From positions 3,906,001-3,970,000 of the forward strand of contig CP075495.1 of the NCBI GenBank assembly GCA_021613535.1: a stretch of DNA of 64,000 bases, written 5' to 3'. The notes beneath the pieces are model-generated. The model had not been told where the DNA came from and ran no database searches. It saw only the letters and a list, made by a program, of their open reading frames with translations. This DNA comes from Adineta vaga (Eukaryota; Rotifera). Positions within the stretch are counted from its first letter, which is position 1. Each line of letters starts with the position of its first letter. The position numbers and the translations under genes are program-made. Positions 51,249 to 63,638 of this stretch are shown here, piece by piece.

Positions 51249-52678
51249 TTATAATAGAGTGCTATCACATTCGTTTACTTTCAAATAAACAAGTACATAA
51301 GCATGACTGGTAATAATTTCATTCGGATGAATCTGTTTTGTATGATCATCATTAAACAGATACCATTGTTTCGTTTGATAATTTCTTGCTAATGTCGTAT
51401 AATGTCCACTAGCTAAACTTCCTTGATGAGATGAAATAGCACATAATTGATAGATATCATTATTTGATATTAAATTCTGATATTGTAGTTTATAATGAAC
51501 AAATGTATCGATTTTACTGCTCGTTCCATCGAATGGAAAACGTTTTAATTGAATAATCAAAACTGGAGGTGATGGGGAACAGATTATTGTTTTTTGTTTT
51601 GCCTGTGTATAATTCGAACATGATTGACAATAATATAATCCATCAAGATTTTCTTCTGACCGATAATCATTTATCAAATCTTCAAGAAGAATTTCTTTGA
51701 TCGATGAAGTTTCTCTTGGTAATGGTAATGGAAGAAATGTTGTTGTTTCATCAGTTGTATTGATTGACTTACAACCAAGACATGTAACTTGAGATTGCAT
51801 ATGAGTGTGAAAAAGTTTTGAAATAATTGGTGCAAAATTAGATTGCTCTAATGCATTCAAAAGTGAATTCATAAATTCATGAGAATCTTTTTGACCATAA
51901 TCCGCAAATATTGGAGCAGAACGACTAACAACGGTTTTTATATTTCGTGGATTGACCGTTTTATTCTTACCGGACCACATTGATTGAATCAATGTAGTAT
52001 AAACATGGGTAATATCTGTAGTTTGTACTGATGATTCTAATTGATAGTTTTGAGTATATTTCGTCAGTTCCGGTATATTACTTAAACATTGAAGGGCACT
52101 GTTCATAAAACATGTATTACCGATATTATTTAAGCCACATAAACCTGATGTATATGGTGTCGATTCACCTTGAGGTTGCCTTGTTGGCAATTTCTGTTCT
52201 GCCAATGCGTCATTTTTGCTGTCGATAGACGATGAGATTAGTTTGATTGACTGAACTACCGTTGTAGATGGCGGTAATTGCGTCAGAATAGTATTGTTTT
52301 CATCATTTGTATATGATTTTTCTCGTGGAGCTGGTATAGGTAGTTGTCGGGTTTCTGTTTTATTTTTAAAGATAGTTCTCGGTGTAACTGGAGGTGGAAT
52401 TGTTCTTAGAGAAGCTATAGAAACATTCCCATTTGTGTGAATATTAAAGATCAATGTAGAATATACGTACTCGATGGTTTTTGTCTAGTATTTCGTGGTG
52501 GTACAATAGGTTTTGATTGTATTTTTGTAGATTTTGGATGAGACAGATGATTTTGTTTTGAAGGTAAGGTTTCGATTGATACTGATTGAAAATCTGTTTG
52601 TTTTGATGTTCTCACAATATGTGCTAATTCACTACGGCGTTTGAGTGTTTTTTCGTTCTTAGCCTGAAAATTACTCAT
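51249..52678 (-). CDS. Ubiquitin-specific protease, 457 aa
   Basis: Exons 52678-52471 and 52414-51249. A proline- and serine-rich N-terminal part of about 150 residues precedes a compact USP domain: Cys box GLCGLNNIGNTCFMN, GQKDSHEFMNSLL, zinc ribbon CLGCKS and CQSCSN, VLIIQLKRFPFD, and His box ASGHYTTLARN with WYLFNDD. No insert occurs between the zinc-ribbon halves, unlike the 726-aa neighbour 168 bases away. It resembles the USP2/USP21 type. The intron lies in the linker, not in the catalytic domain. Similar Cys-box wording (GNTCFMNS..QCLSNIPE) in both neighbours points to an old tandem duplication. Confidence 0.9.
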
Positions 52679-53567
52679 CTTCGAAATGATTAAAATTGAA
52701 TCAAGATAAGTCTATGTTAAAGGCCATATTTGTCATTTCTTTTTCAATGCAGTTTGAATCAAATTTTGCCAGTGTAGGAAGAAGAAAAAACGAGCTGACA
52801 CTGATTCTTCGCTTACCTACCATGATATATGTTTTTTTCGAAGGAAAGGGAAAAAACAGAAAATGACGAGCTGTGACTCAAAGAGTTTGTTTTGCTCTCA
52901 AACATGAAAGGAAAAATACACGAACCAATATTTATACATACATGAAATATTCTATTTACGTCTGATAATTTCTATGCTTCAGTAATCTCAATCGTAAAAA
53001 TATATACTGTTGTGTTGAAAATATTTCACCCGTTGAAAAATTTAATTAAAATCAATTATTTATTGTCGATGATTCAACTGACGAAATTAGAAAGATTACA
53101 TGAATTATAAGATATTATCAATATATCTGTGTGTATCAGAAATGATTACTTTGTCGTTGTCGTCGAATGTTATCATAGAACAAGAGAATTTCGTTATTAT
53201 ATAGTAATCGATGAGTCACAAACTTTGTTGTATCATCTGAGAAATGCTCTTTGATGAATATTTGCATGACATTCTCAAATATTATCATTTATATAAAGGC
53301 TATCTATGCAAAAGTTCGTACTATGGTGGGCGTAACATTGAAAAATATAGTCGAACAGATCTTATTTTTATAATATTTTTTATATTTTCTTTTGTCGAAA
53401 GATAGAAAATTGCATCATCTTTTTATTTAGCTTGAGAATTCAAATGAAAAAGGATGTATTTTTCTCCGTTAGCAAAACATCTGTTTTTCATAACCTAAAT
53501 ATAATATGATGTGACACTACCATTCGTTTACTTGTTTAATTCATTTACAAATATTGACAATTAACAA
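52679..53567. other. Intergenic, divergent 5' regions
   Basis: 889 bases between the USP gene (minus) and the trypsin-like gene (plus). No motif was recognised. Confidence 0.5.
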
Positions 53568-54493
53568 ATGACACTTTCTGATCTATATCTATTTCTGTTG
53601 ATTTTAACTAATAACGAACTAAATTCTGTATATTCATTATATCTAAATGAAAATCCTTATGAATGTGATTATACAATCGAAACATGTGGTTGTTCATTGA
53701 ATTCACCTATTTTTGTTCGAACAACTCGAATTGTTGGTGGTGAACCTGTTTCGGTTCATCGAAGTTGGCCATGGATGGTATCCGTTCGTAAATGGGGACA
53801 TCATATTTGTGGTGGTGTGATCATATCACCGTTATTTATTCTTACCGCTGCACATTGTATTCCAACACATGGCCTTTCCGTTGCTATTGGTATTACTCAA
53901 CAATCCAATCTAACAAATAAAGATGATCGTATTCAAGCTATTACTAAAGTTTATCGACACTCGAATTGGAATGCTGAGAAAATGCATAATGATGATCTCG
54001 CAATTCTTCAACTTGAACATCCACTGAATAATCATTTGTTTAATCGAATATGTCTACCAAAACAATCCGATAATTTACCTATTGATAGTGAAGTTATTGC
54101 AATTGGTTTTGGCCGAGAAAAAGAATCAAGTACGAGATCATCGGATATGTTACGTCAAATTAAACTTCGAATACTTTCACCAATATCACAAACTTGCCAA
54201 GACGAATATACTGATCCAGATACGCAACTATGTGCTGGATTAGAAACATCGAACAAAGGTTAGTGATTACATTCTTATCTATTCCTTCATGATTTCTTTT
54301 TGGAGTAGATACATGCACTGGAGATAGTGGTGGTCCACTAATGTATTTTTCACCGATTAACAATCGATTTGAACTTGTTGGGATTATTAGTTTTGGTACA
54401 GGTTGTGGTCATGCAAATCATGCAGGTATTTACACACGTGTTTCATCTTATTTAGATTGGATTGAAACAATTATATCGAATGAAACAAACTAA
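53568..54493 (+). CDS. Secreted trypsin-like serine protease, 291 aa
   Basis: Exons 53568-54258 and 54309-54493. Residues 1 to about 21 are a hydrophobic signal peptide, then a short Cys-containing propeptide (YECDYTIETCGC). Cleavage after Arg54 would free I-V-G-G. The catalytic triad is complete: His96 in TAAHC, Asp143 in NDDLAIL, and Ser in TGDSGGP. The residue at chymotrypsin position 189 is Asp (D-T-C-T-G-D-S), and the 216-226 region has glycines, so specificity for Arg/Lys is expected. The propeptide Cys could stay disulfide-linked to the catalytic domain, as in chymotrypsin-like two-chain proteases. There are no added CUB, LDL or SEA domains. Confidence 0.92.
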
Positions 54494-54637
54494 TTTTTCT
54501 TCTTCTTCTTCTTCATCAAGCGGGAAACTAATTGAAAACATTTCTGTTTAAATATATATTTTTGTTTCCTTCTAAATAAGATTTTCTCCTTCTGATCGAG
54601 ATGTATAGTATTGAAATCATAGATATAATCATATAAT

Positions 54638-55036
54638 ATGGTCGAACTTGAATCATTCTATATTTCTAAATGGTTATTACTTACTATCATTGTTAGTTCG
54701 ATCATTATTATTGCTATTGGATTATTCTCTTGGTATTCACATCAACGACAACGAAATAAGAAAAATCGAAATAAACCAATGAAAAATATAAAACCAGTTC
54801 AACAACAAAAATTATTTCAGAAAATTGAATATTTATCATCACCACCAAATTCTAATCTTCCAATTAAATCTCGATCAATAACTTCATTACAATTCACAAA
54901 TACTGACATAGCCTATCTTGATAAACTCGTTCGTACGGCAAGTGATCGTTCTATATGGACACGAGATCATTCAAAATCTAATACATATCATAAATCACGT
55001 CGGGTACCTTCCGGACAAATATATTACAAAACATAA
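54638..55036 (+). CDS. Small single-pass membrane protein, 132 aa, unknown
   Basis: Single exon starting 145 bases after the protease gene. A hydrophobic helix at residues about 13-32 (LLLTIIVSSIIIIAIGLFSW) is followed by a strongly basic stretch (HQRQRNKKNRNK), so the C-terminus should face the cytosol. The rest is Ser/Thr/Lys-rich with YLSSPPNSNLP and a C-terminal RVPSGQIYYKT. I know no homologue. The codon use looks like that of the neighbours, so it is probably a real gene, but its function is open. Confidence 0.6.
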   Translation: MVELESFYISKWLLLTIIVSSIIIIAIGLFSWYSHQRQRNKKNRNKPMKNIKPVQQQKLFQKIEYLSSPPNSNLPIKSRSITSLQFTNTDIAYLDKLVRTASDRSIWTRDHSKSNTYHKSRRVPSGQIYYKT

Positions 55037-55109
55037 ATTCTTCGAAATTAAATGTGAATCTATTTTGTTGTGCTTCCTAATATTATATGTGCAAAAGAAA
55101 AGAAAAAGC

Positions 55110-55906
55110 TTAAGAAGCATGTGTCATTAAATGTTGCTTAAGTTTAGGCATTGTTGCAAAAGTATTCGAACATTGATGACATTGTAATTCATTACCGAGT
55201 AATCTTTTCATTCTTGTTGTATCAGTACGAATGGAACCATTTGCTTGTAGATCATCGATAACATCGCTTGCATCAAGAAAATATTCACTCGTAAATGAAT
55301 TCCAATGTTTTTTCTAAGCGATGAAAAGTATGAATACGAGAGAGGGAGAGAAGGAAAAGATGAATCAACATACTGTTTTTAAACTATCTGATATGAAATC
55401 TTGACTGATGACATGCATATGAAGCAGTGACAAAGATGGAATTGCATGATAACCATAACGAAAACGAGCAAATAAACCCGTTGCATTAGCTTTTGCTGCA
55501 GTTCTATAATTAAGATAAAAGCAAATCAAAGATGAAAACAAATCAACTTACTTCTCAGCAATTTCTTTACCAATTTTAAGCATATGTTTTAGTAAAGGTA
55601 AATCAGTATCATTCACACATTTAAGATCGGCAATGAACTGATTAGGCATGACAAGTAAATGAATGCGTGCCTAGATTAAATAATACAATTTTAATATTAG
55701 AAAAAAATCCGAGAAAATTATCAACATACTTTAGGAAATTTATCTTTAATCACCGTACATAAATCATCTCGATATAATCGTACACTTTCATCATTCAATG
55801 CATCTGATAATGCTACTGACCAATGTGCTTTTTTCCCTTGATTTTGATTGTTATTTTCCAAAGGTGTTCTTCGTTTGAGACTTGTTGGTGATAATGATGA
55901 TGCCAT
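55110..55906 (-). CDS. APTX: Aprataxin (HIT domain + zinc finger), no FHA domain
   Basis: Exons 55906-55730, 55670-55552, 55503-55374 and 55313-55110; 209 aa. Aprataxin removes AMP from abortive 5'-adenylated DNA ends. The HIT fold is clear: W-S-V-A-L at the start, [12 protein letters not shown], then [23 protein letters not shown], and [13 protein letters not shown]. The zinc finger closes the protein: CHQC..HLMTH. The histidine triad reads L-L-H-M-H-V where vertebrate aprataxin has H-V-H-L-H-V, so the first His is Leu while the middle and last His, including the nucleophile, are kept. The FHA domain that docks vertebrate aprataxin to XRCC1/XRCC4 is absent, as in fungal Hnt3 and short invertebrate forms. 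Confidence 0.92.
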
Positions 55907-56102
55907 GATTTCTAAAATAACCAAAAAATGGTCACATATTGTTGTTGTTTTTTATATATTTATATATTGTTTGTAATTACGTCAAGATTGTGTAAGATGA
56001 GTCAATTTATTTCACAAATTTGAAAAGAAAAAGAAAAACACATGAAATGTCAATACTTTCACACACAAACATATAATGAATACAGGAAAAAATGACTCAA
56101 AT

Positions 56103-58134
56103 TTAAACAGATGTTTCAGAATTTAATTTCAAAACAAATTTATTATTTTTCATATCGAAAAATTTCTCCATCAAATGTATTCGTGGTATTTGATGAAATG
56201 TACATATCAAAGCAATATGTTCAGCATTTTGTTGTTTAAGTACAAAAGTTAAATTCGTATAAATCGATTGATTAATTGAAATGAGTTTTTTCTCTTCATT
56301 GTCATTTCTATGAGCTTGTGGATCACAAATAATTGTCCACGATTGTTCAGCATTATCATTGGATAAAGTAGGAAAAAGTAAGGTTGCTAATGGTTGAGAT
56401 TCGATTTGGATATAACGTTGAAGAAATGCACGAGGTGATAAATCATGAGATAAACAGGTTGATAAATGAGAAATAATACTATCTCGAGTAAAATATGGTT
56501 GTTGACGAGTTATTCGAAGATATTTTTGAAGAGAACGTGACATCGAAGAGAAGACAGCCTAGATAAAAACTTTTCTTCTGAAACAAAAAACTTCGCTTTG
56601 TTTTTAATGAATTTCTTACTTGTGCAGCTTCTCGTGCATCCATTGGCATATTTGAATTGTATTTATCATTAAAACATTTACGAACATTGGTAAATGCATC
56701 TTCACATGCACTGACTAATTTCGAACGACGTTTTCGTACACGACGTTCATATTCAAGTTCAGCATAGAATCTAGATAAGGATATAAAATAGTTTTCTTAC
56801 AAGAATATGATGTTTTCCTAGTTGAAAGAAGAAAAAAAGACGCAAATCTTCTTACCGATCATTGTATCCTCGCATTGCTTGTCCATTGTCTTTGTTCGCA
56901 TTTGCACCACCCATTAATGTCGATGCATTTGATTGTGATCCAGTTGATTTTACTGAATATCCTCCATGTGGTTTGATTTGTGATTGTTGTGCATTTTCCA
57001 ACCATGGATTAAATACAGGAAAATCTTTATAATATTGTTCAAGTAAATAAATACTTGCTTCTTGAATTGACATGGATCCTATTTGAAATGAAAATAGAAA
57101 AAGAAAATTTCAGTTTCTGTTTCACATACCAATCGAATATTGACGTGTTTGTCCATCAGGCGATCGTACGATTTTAACGATCCATTTTGGATATAACCAT
57201 TTAAGTTCCAAGATAATAATCACTAATATTAATAAAAATAAAAGTAAATCTTCATAAGTTGAAGTCATTGAAAGTATTTGTTGATATTTGTTAATATAAA
57301 ATGGTAATAATTTAAATAGATAATATAACCAATAAGTAAAAATAATGATTGTCAAAAGAATAATAAAAAGTAATTTTTGTAAATGTATTCGTGGTAAATA
57401 AATAGTATTTCGTCGTCGATGAAAGACGAATATTGTTCCAAGAAATAAAAATAAAAATTTAAATATTATTGTTATGAAGAATGTATAATCCGAAATAGAT
57501 ATAATATCATATCTATTTAATGTATATGGTAATGAAAGAAATAAAATTGGAGATATAAAAGCAATTAAACAAAGAAAATAAATAACAAAATGACAAATTA
57601 AGACCGAACGTGTACGATGATTAATTTTATTCGTTATATATTGAAATGGATCTGTAATTTGTAAAGTTGTATCATTATGATTACTTAAGAGATCTTCATT
57701 TCCACCATTACATGTTATCGTTGTTGTTTCTCCCCAATTATCATCTTGTGGAAGTATTTTAACTTCAATACGTTCATCTTGATCATCAGCTGAGGAAACA
57801 TTTTCATGACGTTTCTTATGATAATGACGACGAGATGATGATGATAGTGATGTGGGAGCAGCAAGCGAATCAGATGGAAGTATTATTGGCGAAGGTCCAG
57901 TTTTAAGTAAACCACCATATGTTTCAGGTTCCATTATCTAAAAAAAATCATATTTTATGATATCATCGAATATGTTCTTCGATAGTATATCGTCTTGGTT
58001 TTTTTGAGCAATAGAATTCCTATCTAACTTACTTGAATTTCTGAAGAACAATATTGTTGTTCTGTAGTATTAAGAGTTTTTTTCTTGATTAGTAACTCAT
58101 ATGGTGTTCTTTTTCCATTTGTTGTTGTCGTCAT
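56103..58134 (-). CDS. VANGL: Van Gogh/Strabismus planar cell polarity protein
   Basis: Exons 58134-58033, 57937-57130, 57078-56856, 56770-56620 and 56558-56103; 579 aa. VANGL is a four-TM core component of planar polarity that binds Prickle and Dishevelled. Evidence: DDNWGETTT near residue 100, a family hallmark, and four hydrophobic segments in exon 2 (ICHFVIYFLCLIAFISPILFL; FFITIIFKFLFLFLGTIFVF; LLFIILLTIIIFTYWLYYLF; LLLFLLILVIIILELKWL). KIVRSPDGQTRQYSIG then SIQEASIYLLEQYYKDFPVFNPW follow. The conserved cytoplasmic part has YERRVRKRRSKLV and [29 protein letters not shown]. The protein ends in ETSV, the PDZ-binding motif. The first exon is short and rests on its phase and Thr-rich N-terminus; starting at 57934 would drop 35 residues. 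Confidence 0.92.
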
Positions 58135-59719
58135 CACTATCGATCGATGTCCAGCAACTGCGCTTTTACCCCTCTTCTTCGTTTTTTTTTCCTTCTCTCT
58201 ATCACCTCTATAAACCCATGAAATTAACCATCTCATCTCTCTTCTTCTTCTTCTTCTGTTCATTGTCATCAAGCGTCATCTCTTTTTTTTTACGCCACTG
58301 TCTCGCTATGTGAACACGCTTCAAGCAATTAACAATACGTAGATTGTTCTAGTCAATTTTAAAAAATAAGGTCTAAATATCTATAGTGAATGTATCGGTA
58401 TCAAAAGTATTCTTTCTGTTAGTTACTATATAAATCTTAACTCGAGACATTCTTTCTTCTTTTCATTTAAATTCGAATGATTGATGAGCATCAAATAAAC
58501 TTTTTTTTTCTTTTGATTGATCACATATTAAACATCTATTTCTTATCTTATTGTAATCATCACCTATGAATACTACATGCGTATATACACACATATATAT
58601 ATATATGTATAGATCCATCTCATGAAATATCTCGATTAAAATTCTATTTAATGAAGATTCAATATGTTAAATAACACAATTATCTTTCTCTACTATATGT
58701 GTGTATATACACATATGCAATATTTTTACATACTGTATAAAGATATTTGTTATTGATAGTAGACATATGACGATCTTCTTCCATATATATATGTATCCAA
58801 ACTGATATGATGATATACGTAGACGATAATATGAGAAAATGAAATAGATTGTATGAACAAGTGTATCAAAAGACTCTTATTCTCTTCTAAAAAAAAGCTG
58901 AAGACGTTTGAGTAATAAATATAACCAGACTAGTTCTCATTGGATAATGGCGGCCAAACAATGCCGTTTTATATTCTTATAAGATACGTATATATATATA
59001 TATATATATATATTCAGACAGACGACGAAATCTTTCTTCTTCAGGGCAATTATAGCATCTGTTCACACCCATAGTATCGTACAAAAAAAAAGAAGAAAGA
59101 GAACTTTGAACAAACAAAGACGGATAATAGTAACAAAGAATACATCTTAAAAGATCAATTGTCTGATGTTTAAACAATAAAAAAAAGTACACATGGAACA
59201 TATAATTACTATAAAGAAACGACTGACTGACTGACAAAGAATATCTAGCAATTCATTAATACTATTGTAGATACAGAAAGGTTAAAAATATATGAACATC
59301 GATTGGATATCGTACAACAGAAAAAGAAGAATAACAATATTTTCTGATTGATTTCCTATGCCATCTATGTAAAAAAAATAATTATGAAATGATTTGCATT
59401 GGATAACTTCGTTTACCAATATGAGATTCTGTTGAGTTTTATATATATATATATGTATGCCTTTCAACTGAACAGTGCTAGATAGACTTCGCAGTTGTAT
59501 TAACCATAAACAGCTGGTATAAGTAGAAAACACAAATATACATCAGCATCTTTCCAGGAGATATGAACATGCTGATTATTTAAATATACCATATGATGCA
59601 ATAGTTCGTACACATAATATTATCCATTTATTTATTAAGAAAAACTAATTTATTGATCTTATTAAACAGAAAAAAAAGAATTCCTTCTAGATTTATATAA
59701 AAGAAAATCTTGTTTTGAA
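58135..59719. other. 1.6 kb intergenic with TA microsatellites
   Basis: Divergent 5' regions of VANGL and MARS2. It contains TA-rich tracts around 58590-58610, 58989-59013 and 59440-59455. Short ORFs here are low-complexity shadows. No gene was recognised. Confidence 0.5.
58989..59013. repeat. (TA)n microsatellite
   Basis: About 12 TA units. Confidence 0.85.
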
Positions 59720-61584
59720 ATGACGATAGGTCGTGCTGCATCATATTTTATTTCTACACCAATTTATTATGTTAATTCTAAACCTCATATCGGTCATCTG
59801 TATTCTAGTTTACTTGCGGATACAGTTGCACGATGGCAAGTAATGAAGCATCGGCCACCACCCAAGATTATTTTCTCAACTGGAACTGATGAACATGGTT
59901 TAAAAATTGAACGTGCTGCTTCTGCTGCTCAATTAACATCTTTGGAATTTTGTAGTCAAGTTTCAAGTAAAATACAAAACTTGATCTTTTTCTTCTTCTT
60001 CAATCAATGTTTTTATTCACTTTTAGACATATTTCGTACAATGTTTGATGAATTTTCTATTCAATATACGAATTATATTCGAACAACAGATAAATCTCAT
60101 TGTGAAACTGTTCAACATGTTTGGCAAGAATTAGTTAAACGTAATCTAATTTACAAAGGTAGTTATCAAGGATGGTATTCTGTACAAGATGAATGTTTTG
60201 TCAGTGAAGATGAAGTAAGAAACAGGTTAGTTTATTTGTTAATAATAAACATTTTTGAAATAAATAGATTATAAAAGATCAAACAGGTCAAGCAAGATTG
60301 AAAGAAAATGATCGACTTGTCGAATGGACTGAAGAAAAAAATTATATGTTTAAATTAAGTGAATTTCATGAACGAATTGAAAAATGGATCGTCGATCGAA
60401 AACCATTATTTCCTATAAAAAATAATAAATTAGCATTGATTCAATTGAATGAATTGAAAAAACAAGGTGATATTTCAATATCAAGAGAAGCAAAAAGATT
60501 ATCATGGGGTATTCAAGTAAGTTCATTTGAAATATGAATAGATAGATTCAATTAGAAATCATTCGTTATTGAGATTAAGTGTAGTAATTTGATATTGATT
60601 TAGGTTCCTAATGATCCTTCTCAAGTCGTCTATGTTTGGATTGATGCATTGATAAATTATTTAACTGTTGTCGGTTATCCCAATCATATAAGACATTGGC
60701 CTCCAAACTGTCAAATAATCGGTAAAGAAATTCTTCGATTTCATGCAATTTATTGGCCAGCATTACTTATGGGACTTGATCTTGACTTACCAGATCAGAT
60801 TGTTGTACATGGACATTGGTTAAAAGATGATAGAAAAATGTCTAAAAGTGTTGGTAAGAAAGATAAATAAAACATTTATTCGATATCATGTACACATGTT
60901 TTTCTTTTATATCAATATCTATTAGGTAATGTAATAGATACATCTGATTTATTGTCTAAATTGCAATGTGATGGTGTTCGATATTGTCTATTACGCGAAG
61001 ATATACTCTCACAAGATGCAAATTTTAATGAATCTAAAATGAGAAAATATTTAAATGCTGAATTAGCAAATACACTTGGAAATCTTTTGAATCGAGTCAC
61101 ATCTTTAGCAATCAATCCTTCACAAATCTATCCTTCTTATTGTCTACCTTTCTTTCCACCATCAACGAACGATCTTGTCGAACAATGTATTCAACTTTCA
61201 TCGCGCGTGAAAGATGCATATGATTCCTATGAATTTTATCATGGAATCATTGCTATAATGGATGTACTACGTGTATGTAATGGTTATGTCCAATTAGAAC
61301 AACCATGGTTATTAGCGAAGTCTTCAAAAGAAATTGATCGACAACGTTTACAGATATTAATCTATTTAACTTTGGAATGTTTACGTATATGTGGTATACT
61401 TTTGCAACCAATTATTCCGTCCATATCAAAACAATTATTAGATGTTCTTGATATTGATCAAAACAAGCGTTCATTAGATGATTGTAAGATTTTAATGAAA
61501 CATAATGAAAGAAAATTAAATATTCAAAAGAACGAACGTGTCTCACTATATCAACGTTTACCGATTGTTGAAAAAGATATTTAA
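59720..61584 (+). CDS. MARS2: Mitochondrial methionyl-tRNA synthetase
   Basis: Exons 59720-59966, 60027-60214, 60268-60516, 60604-60853 and 60926-61584; 530 aa. It charges mitochondrial tRNA-Met. The class I signatures are intact: P-H-I-G-H in TPIYYVNSKPHIGHLYS, and RKMSKSVG. Between them come FSTGTDEHGLKI, GWYSVQDECFV, the MetRS-type VWIDALINYLT and FHAIYWPALLMGL. The anticodon-binding helices (LGNLLNRV, EQPWLLAK) are present. No zinc-binding cysteine insert and no C-terminal tRNA-binding domain, as in MARS2. The leader before IYYVNS is short (14 residues, basic), so a longer mitochondrial targeting peptide may start upstream. Exon 2 must stop at the first of two donors (60214) to keep frame. 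Confidence 0.93.
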
Positions 61585-62043
61585 GAAATAAAATGAAATA
61601 TATTCAATCAAACGTTTTCACTTTCTTCTCCATCTCTCTTTCTCTCGTTTTCTGTCTATCTGTCTTTCGACGCATGAAGCGTAACTTTTATTTTCATAGT
61701 CATCTATGCTGAGTTAAGTTGAGGATGAAAGAAATTAGTTCTACGGTCGTGACCGCTGTATAGATATGATATGAAAAAAAATGTAATCATAACTGTTACT
61801 TCTTTGGCCTACGTATGTGCATTTATGTGACCGAATAGAAAGAAAAAAATGAAAAGAAAGAAAGAGAGAAACAACTCACCAAATGAATCTGATACAAGAT
61901 GATGGCCGTCAAAAGTCAGCCGATTTTCGTTGTCATTGTTCTTGATAGTATTTATCATTGACAATCATCCAAAAGGCCATGAGATTTTGCTTGTATCTTA
62001 GTTAAGTAAATAGACAAAATATTGACAGAAAAACTAACTTAAC
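61585..62043. other. Intergenic
   Basis: 459 bases: 3' UTR of MARS2 and promoter of the kinase. Pyrimidine-rich near 61620-61670. No feature was recognised. Confidence 0.5.
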
Positions 62044-63078
62044 ATGGGTCTTTTATTTTCAAAAAAAGGTAATTGATTTAAAATATTTATCTACCATAAA
62101 ACACGTCCATACACGATTATCATATTTTTGTTGTTTTATCACAGAAAAATTTGATGTTAATGGACAAAGTTATCGTATTTTGGGTATTGTTGGGCAAGGT
62201 GGTGAAGCTACTGTTTATAAATGTGAGGATGCGGATGGTCATCTACATGCAGCTAAAGTCTTCTACTTTTCACGATTTCCTTCCTCTCAATTACGCTATC
62301 GTATTGATGGATTTCTTAAAGAAGCACGAATCTTAAAATATCTTAGTGGACGTTCTCCACATTTTGTTCAATTGCATGATTATGAATATAAACCTAGTGA
62401 AAATGTTGGTTATATGGTTATGGAATTAGGTAGTGGTTGTTTAAGACAATATATGCAAGGACTTCCATTGACCGATCAAACTCGTCAAGTGTATTGGAAA
62501 CAAATTGTTGGCATTTTAAGAGCTCTTGAAGATGCACAGATTGGTAAATAAATTAAAATGATCTGTTTTACCTTCGATAAGTAATACTTTGTTTTTACCT
62601 CTATTTCAAGTTCATGCTGATATCAAACCTGATAACATCATTCTCGTTAATAATATTCTCAAAATAACTGATCTCGGTCTTGCTTTTGGATTGCCATGGA
62701 TGAGACAAGCTACTCGACGACCTACCGTTCGTGGAACAATAGGTAGATCAAATTGAAAAGTTCGATTATACACAGTTCATATATTTATTTATTTTAGATT
62801 ACATGGCACCGGAAGTTTTTTCACATCAAACGGGTTTCAAATCGGATGTCTGGTCAGCAGGCGTTATTTTGTATGAAATGACTTATGGTCGTCCTCCATA
62901 TTTTGGGCTTTTTGATCGAAATCAAAAAGTCGCTGCTATATCTGCAATGGCGCCTATAACTTTTCCTCCTATATATGATCCTATGCTGTTTGATTGTATG
63001 GAACAATGTCTTAGACCTATTCCTTCTCAAAGACCCAGTGCATCTATACTTCAAATGCATCCCTATTCACGTTCATAA
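62044..63078 (+). CDS. Mps1/TTK-like protein kinase with N-terminal myristoylation motif, 278 aa
   Basis: Exons 62044-62068, 62145-62543, 62611-62742 and 62798-63078. The protein begins M-G-L-L-F-S-K-K, a strong N-myristoylation signal (Gly2, Ser6, basic 7-8), so membrane anchoring is expected. The kinase core: glycine loop GQGGEATVYK, lysine in HAAKVF, catalytic loop H-A-D-I-K-P-D-N, D-L-G in place of D-F-G, and A-P-E. The catalytic loop has Ala where most kinases have Arg (HRD to HAD), a non-RD kinase. Q-G-G-x-A-x-V-Y and I-K-P-x-N-x-I-x-V resemble TTK, but there is no TPR region and the domain is short. Activity is likely: Lys, catalytic Asp and the DLG Asp are all kept. Confidence 0.82.
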
Positions 63079-63638
63079 TAATAAAAAATGATTTTCTTTT
63101 GTTTTTTTGCAATCTATTTCTTCTTCAATCGAAGAAGGTTTCATTCTGAACATCTATGCGTACGACGATATATACCTATATATATATATTTTTATTTTCA
63201 GTTTTCTGAGATGTCGCTAGAGAACAGTGATCTTCTTCATTGCTTGTGTGTGTGTGTGTGTTTGATCTACTATTTTTTTAGTAGTACGAATTACTATGAA
63301 GCATTTCTTAATTATTTGTTATTCATCTGAAATAAGTTCAATATTGTTCGTGTTCTTAGTAGATTCGTTGTTTCAGTCTACAAATAAAAAGAAATGTTTG
63401 ATATTCTCTTAGGTTTTTTTTTCTTGCAATATGGACGTCGTTTTTTCTCTAACATTCATTCATCCGTGAAATATAAAGGCAAACTTGTGTGTAGTAATAA
63501 TCGCTGTTTCTCCTACTGTACATGAATATTAGATTATTTATCCAATAATTACTTATCAAACAAAATCTTTTAACTTGTAAACAATTGATTTATGTGTTTT
63601 AGATTTATTTATTTTTCCTCATCATAAATATAACATAG
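63079..63638. other. Intergenic with (GT)n tract
   Basis: 560 bases holding the kinase 3' UTR and the TMBIM6 promoter. A GT run lies at 63245-63261. Confidence 0.5.
63245..63261. repeat. (GT)n microsatellite
   Basis: About eight GT units. Confidence 0.8.
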
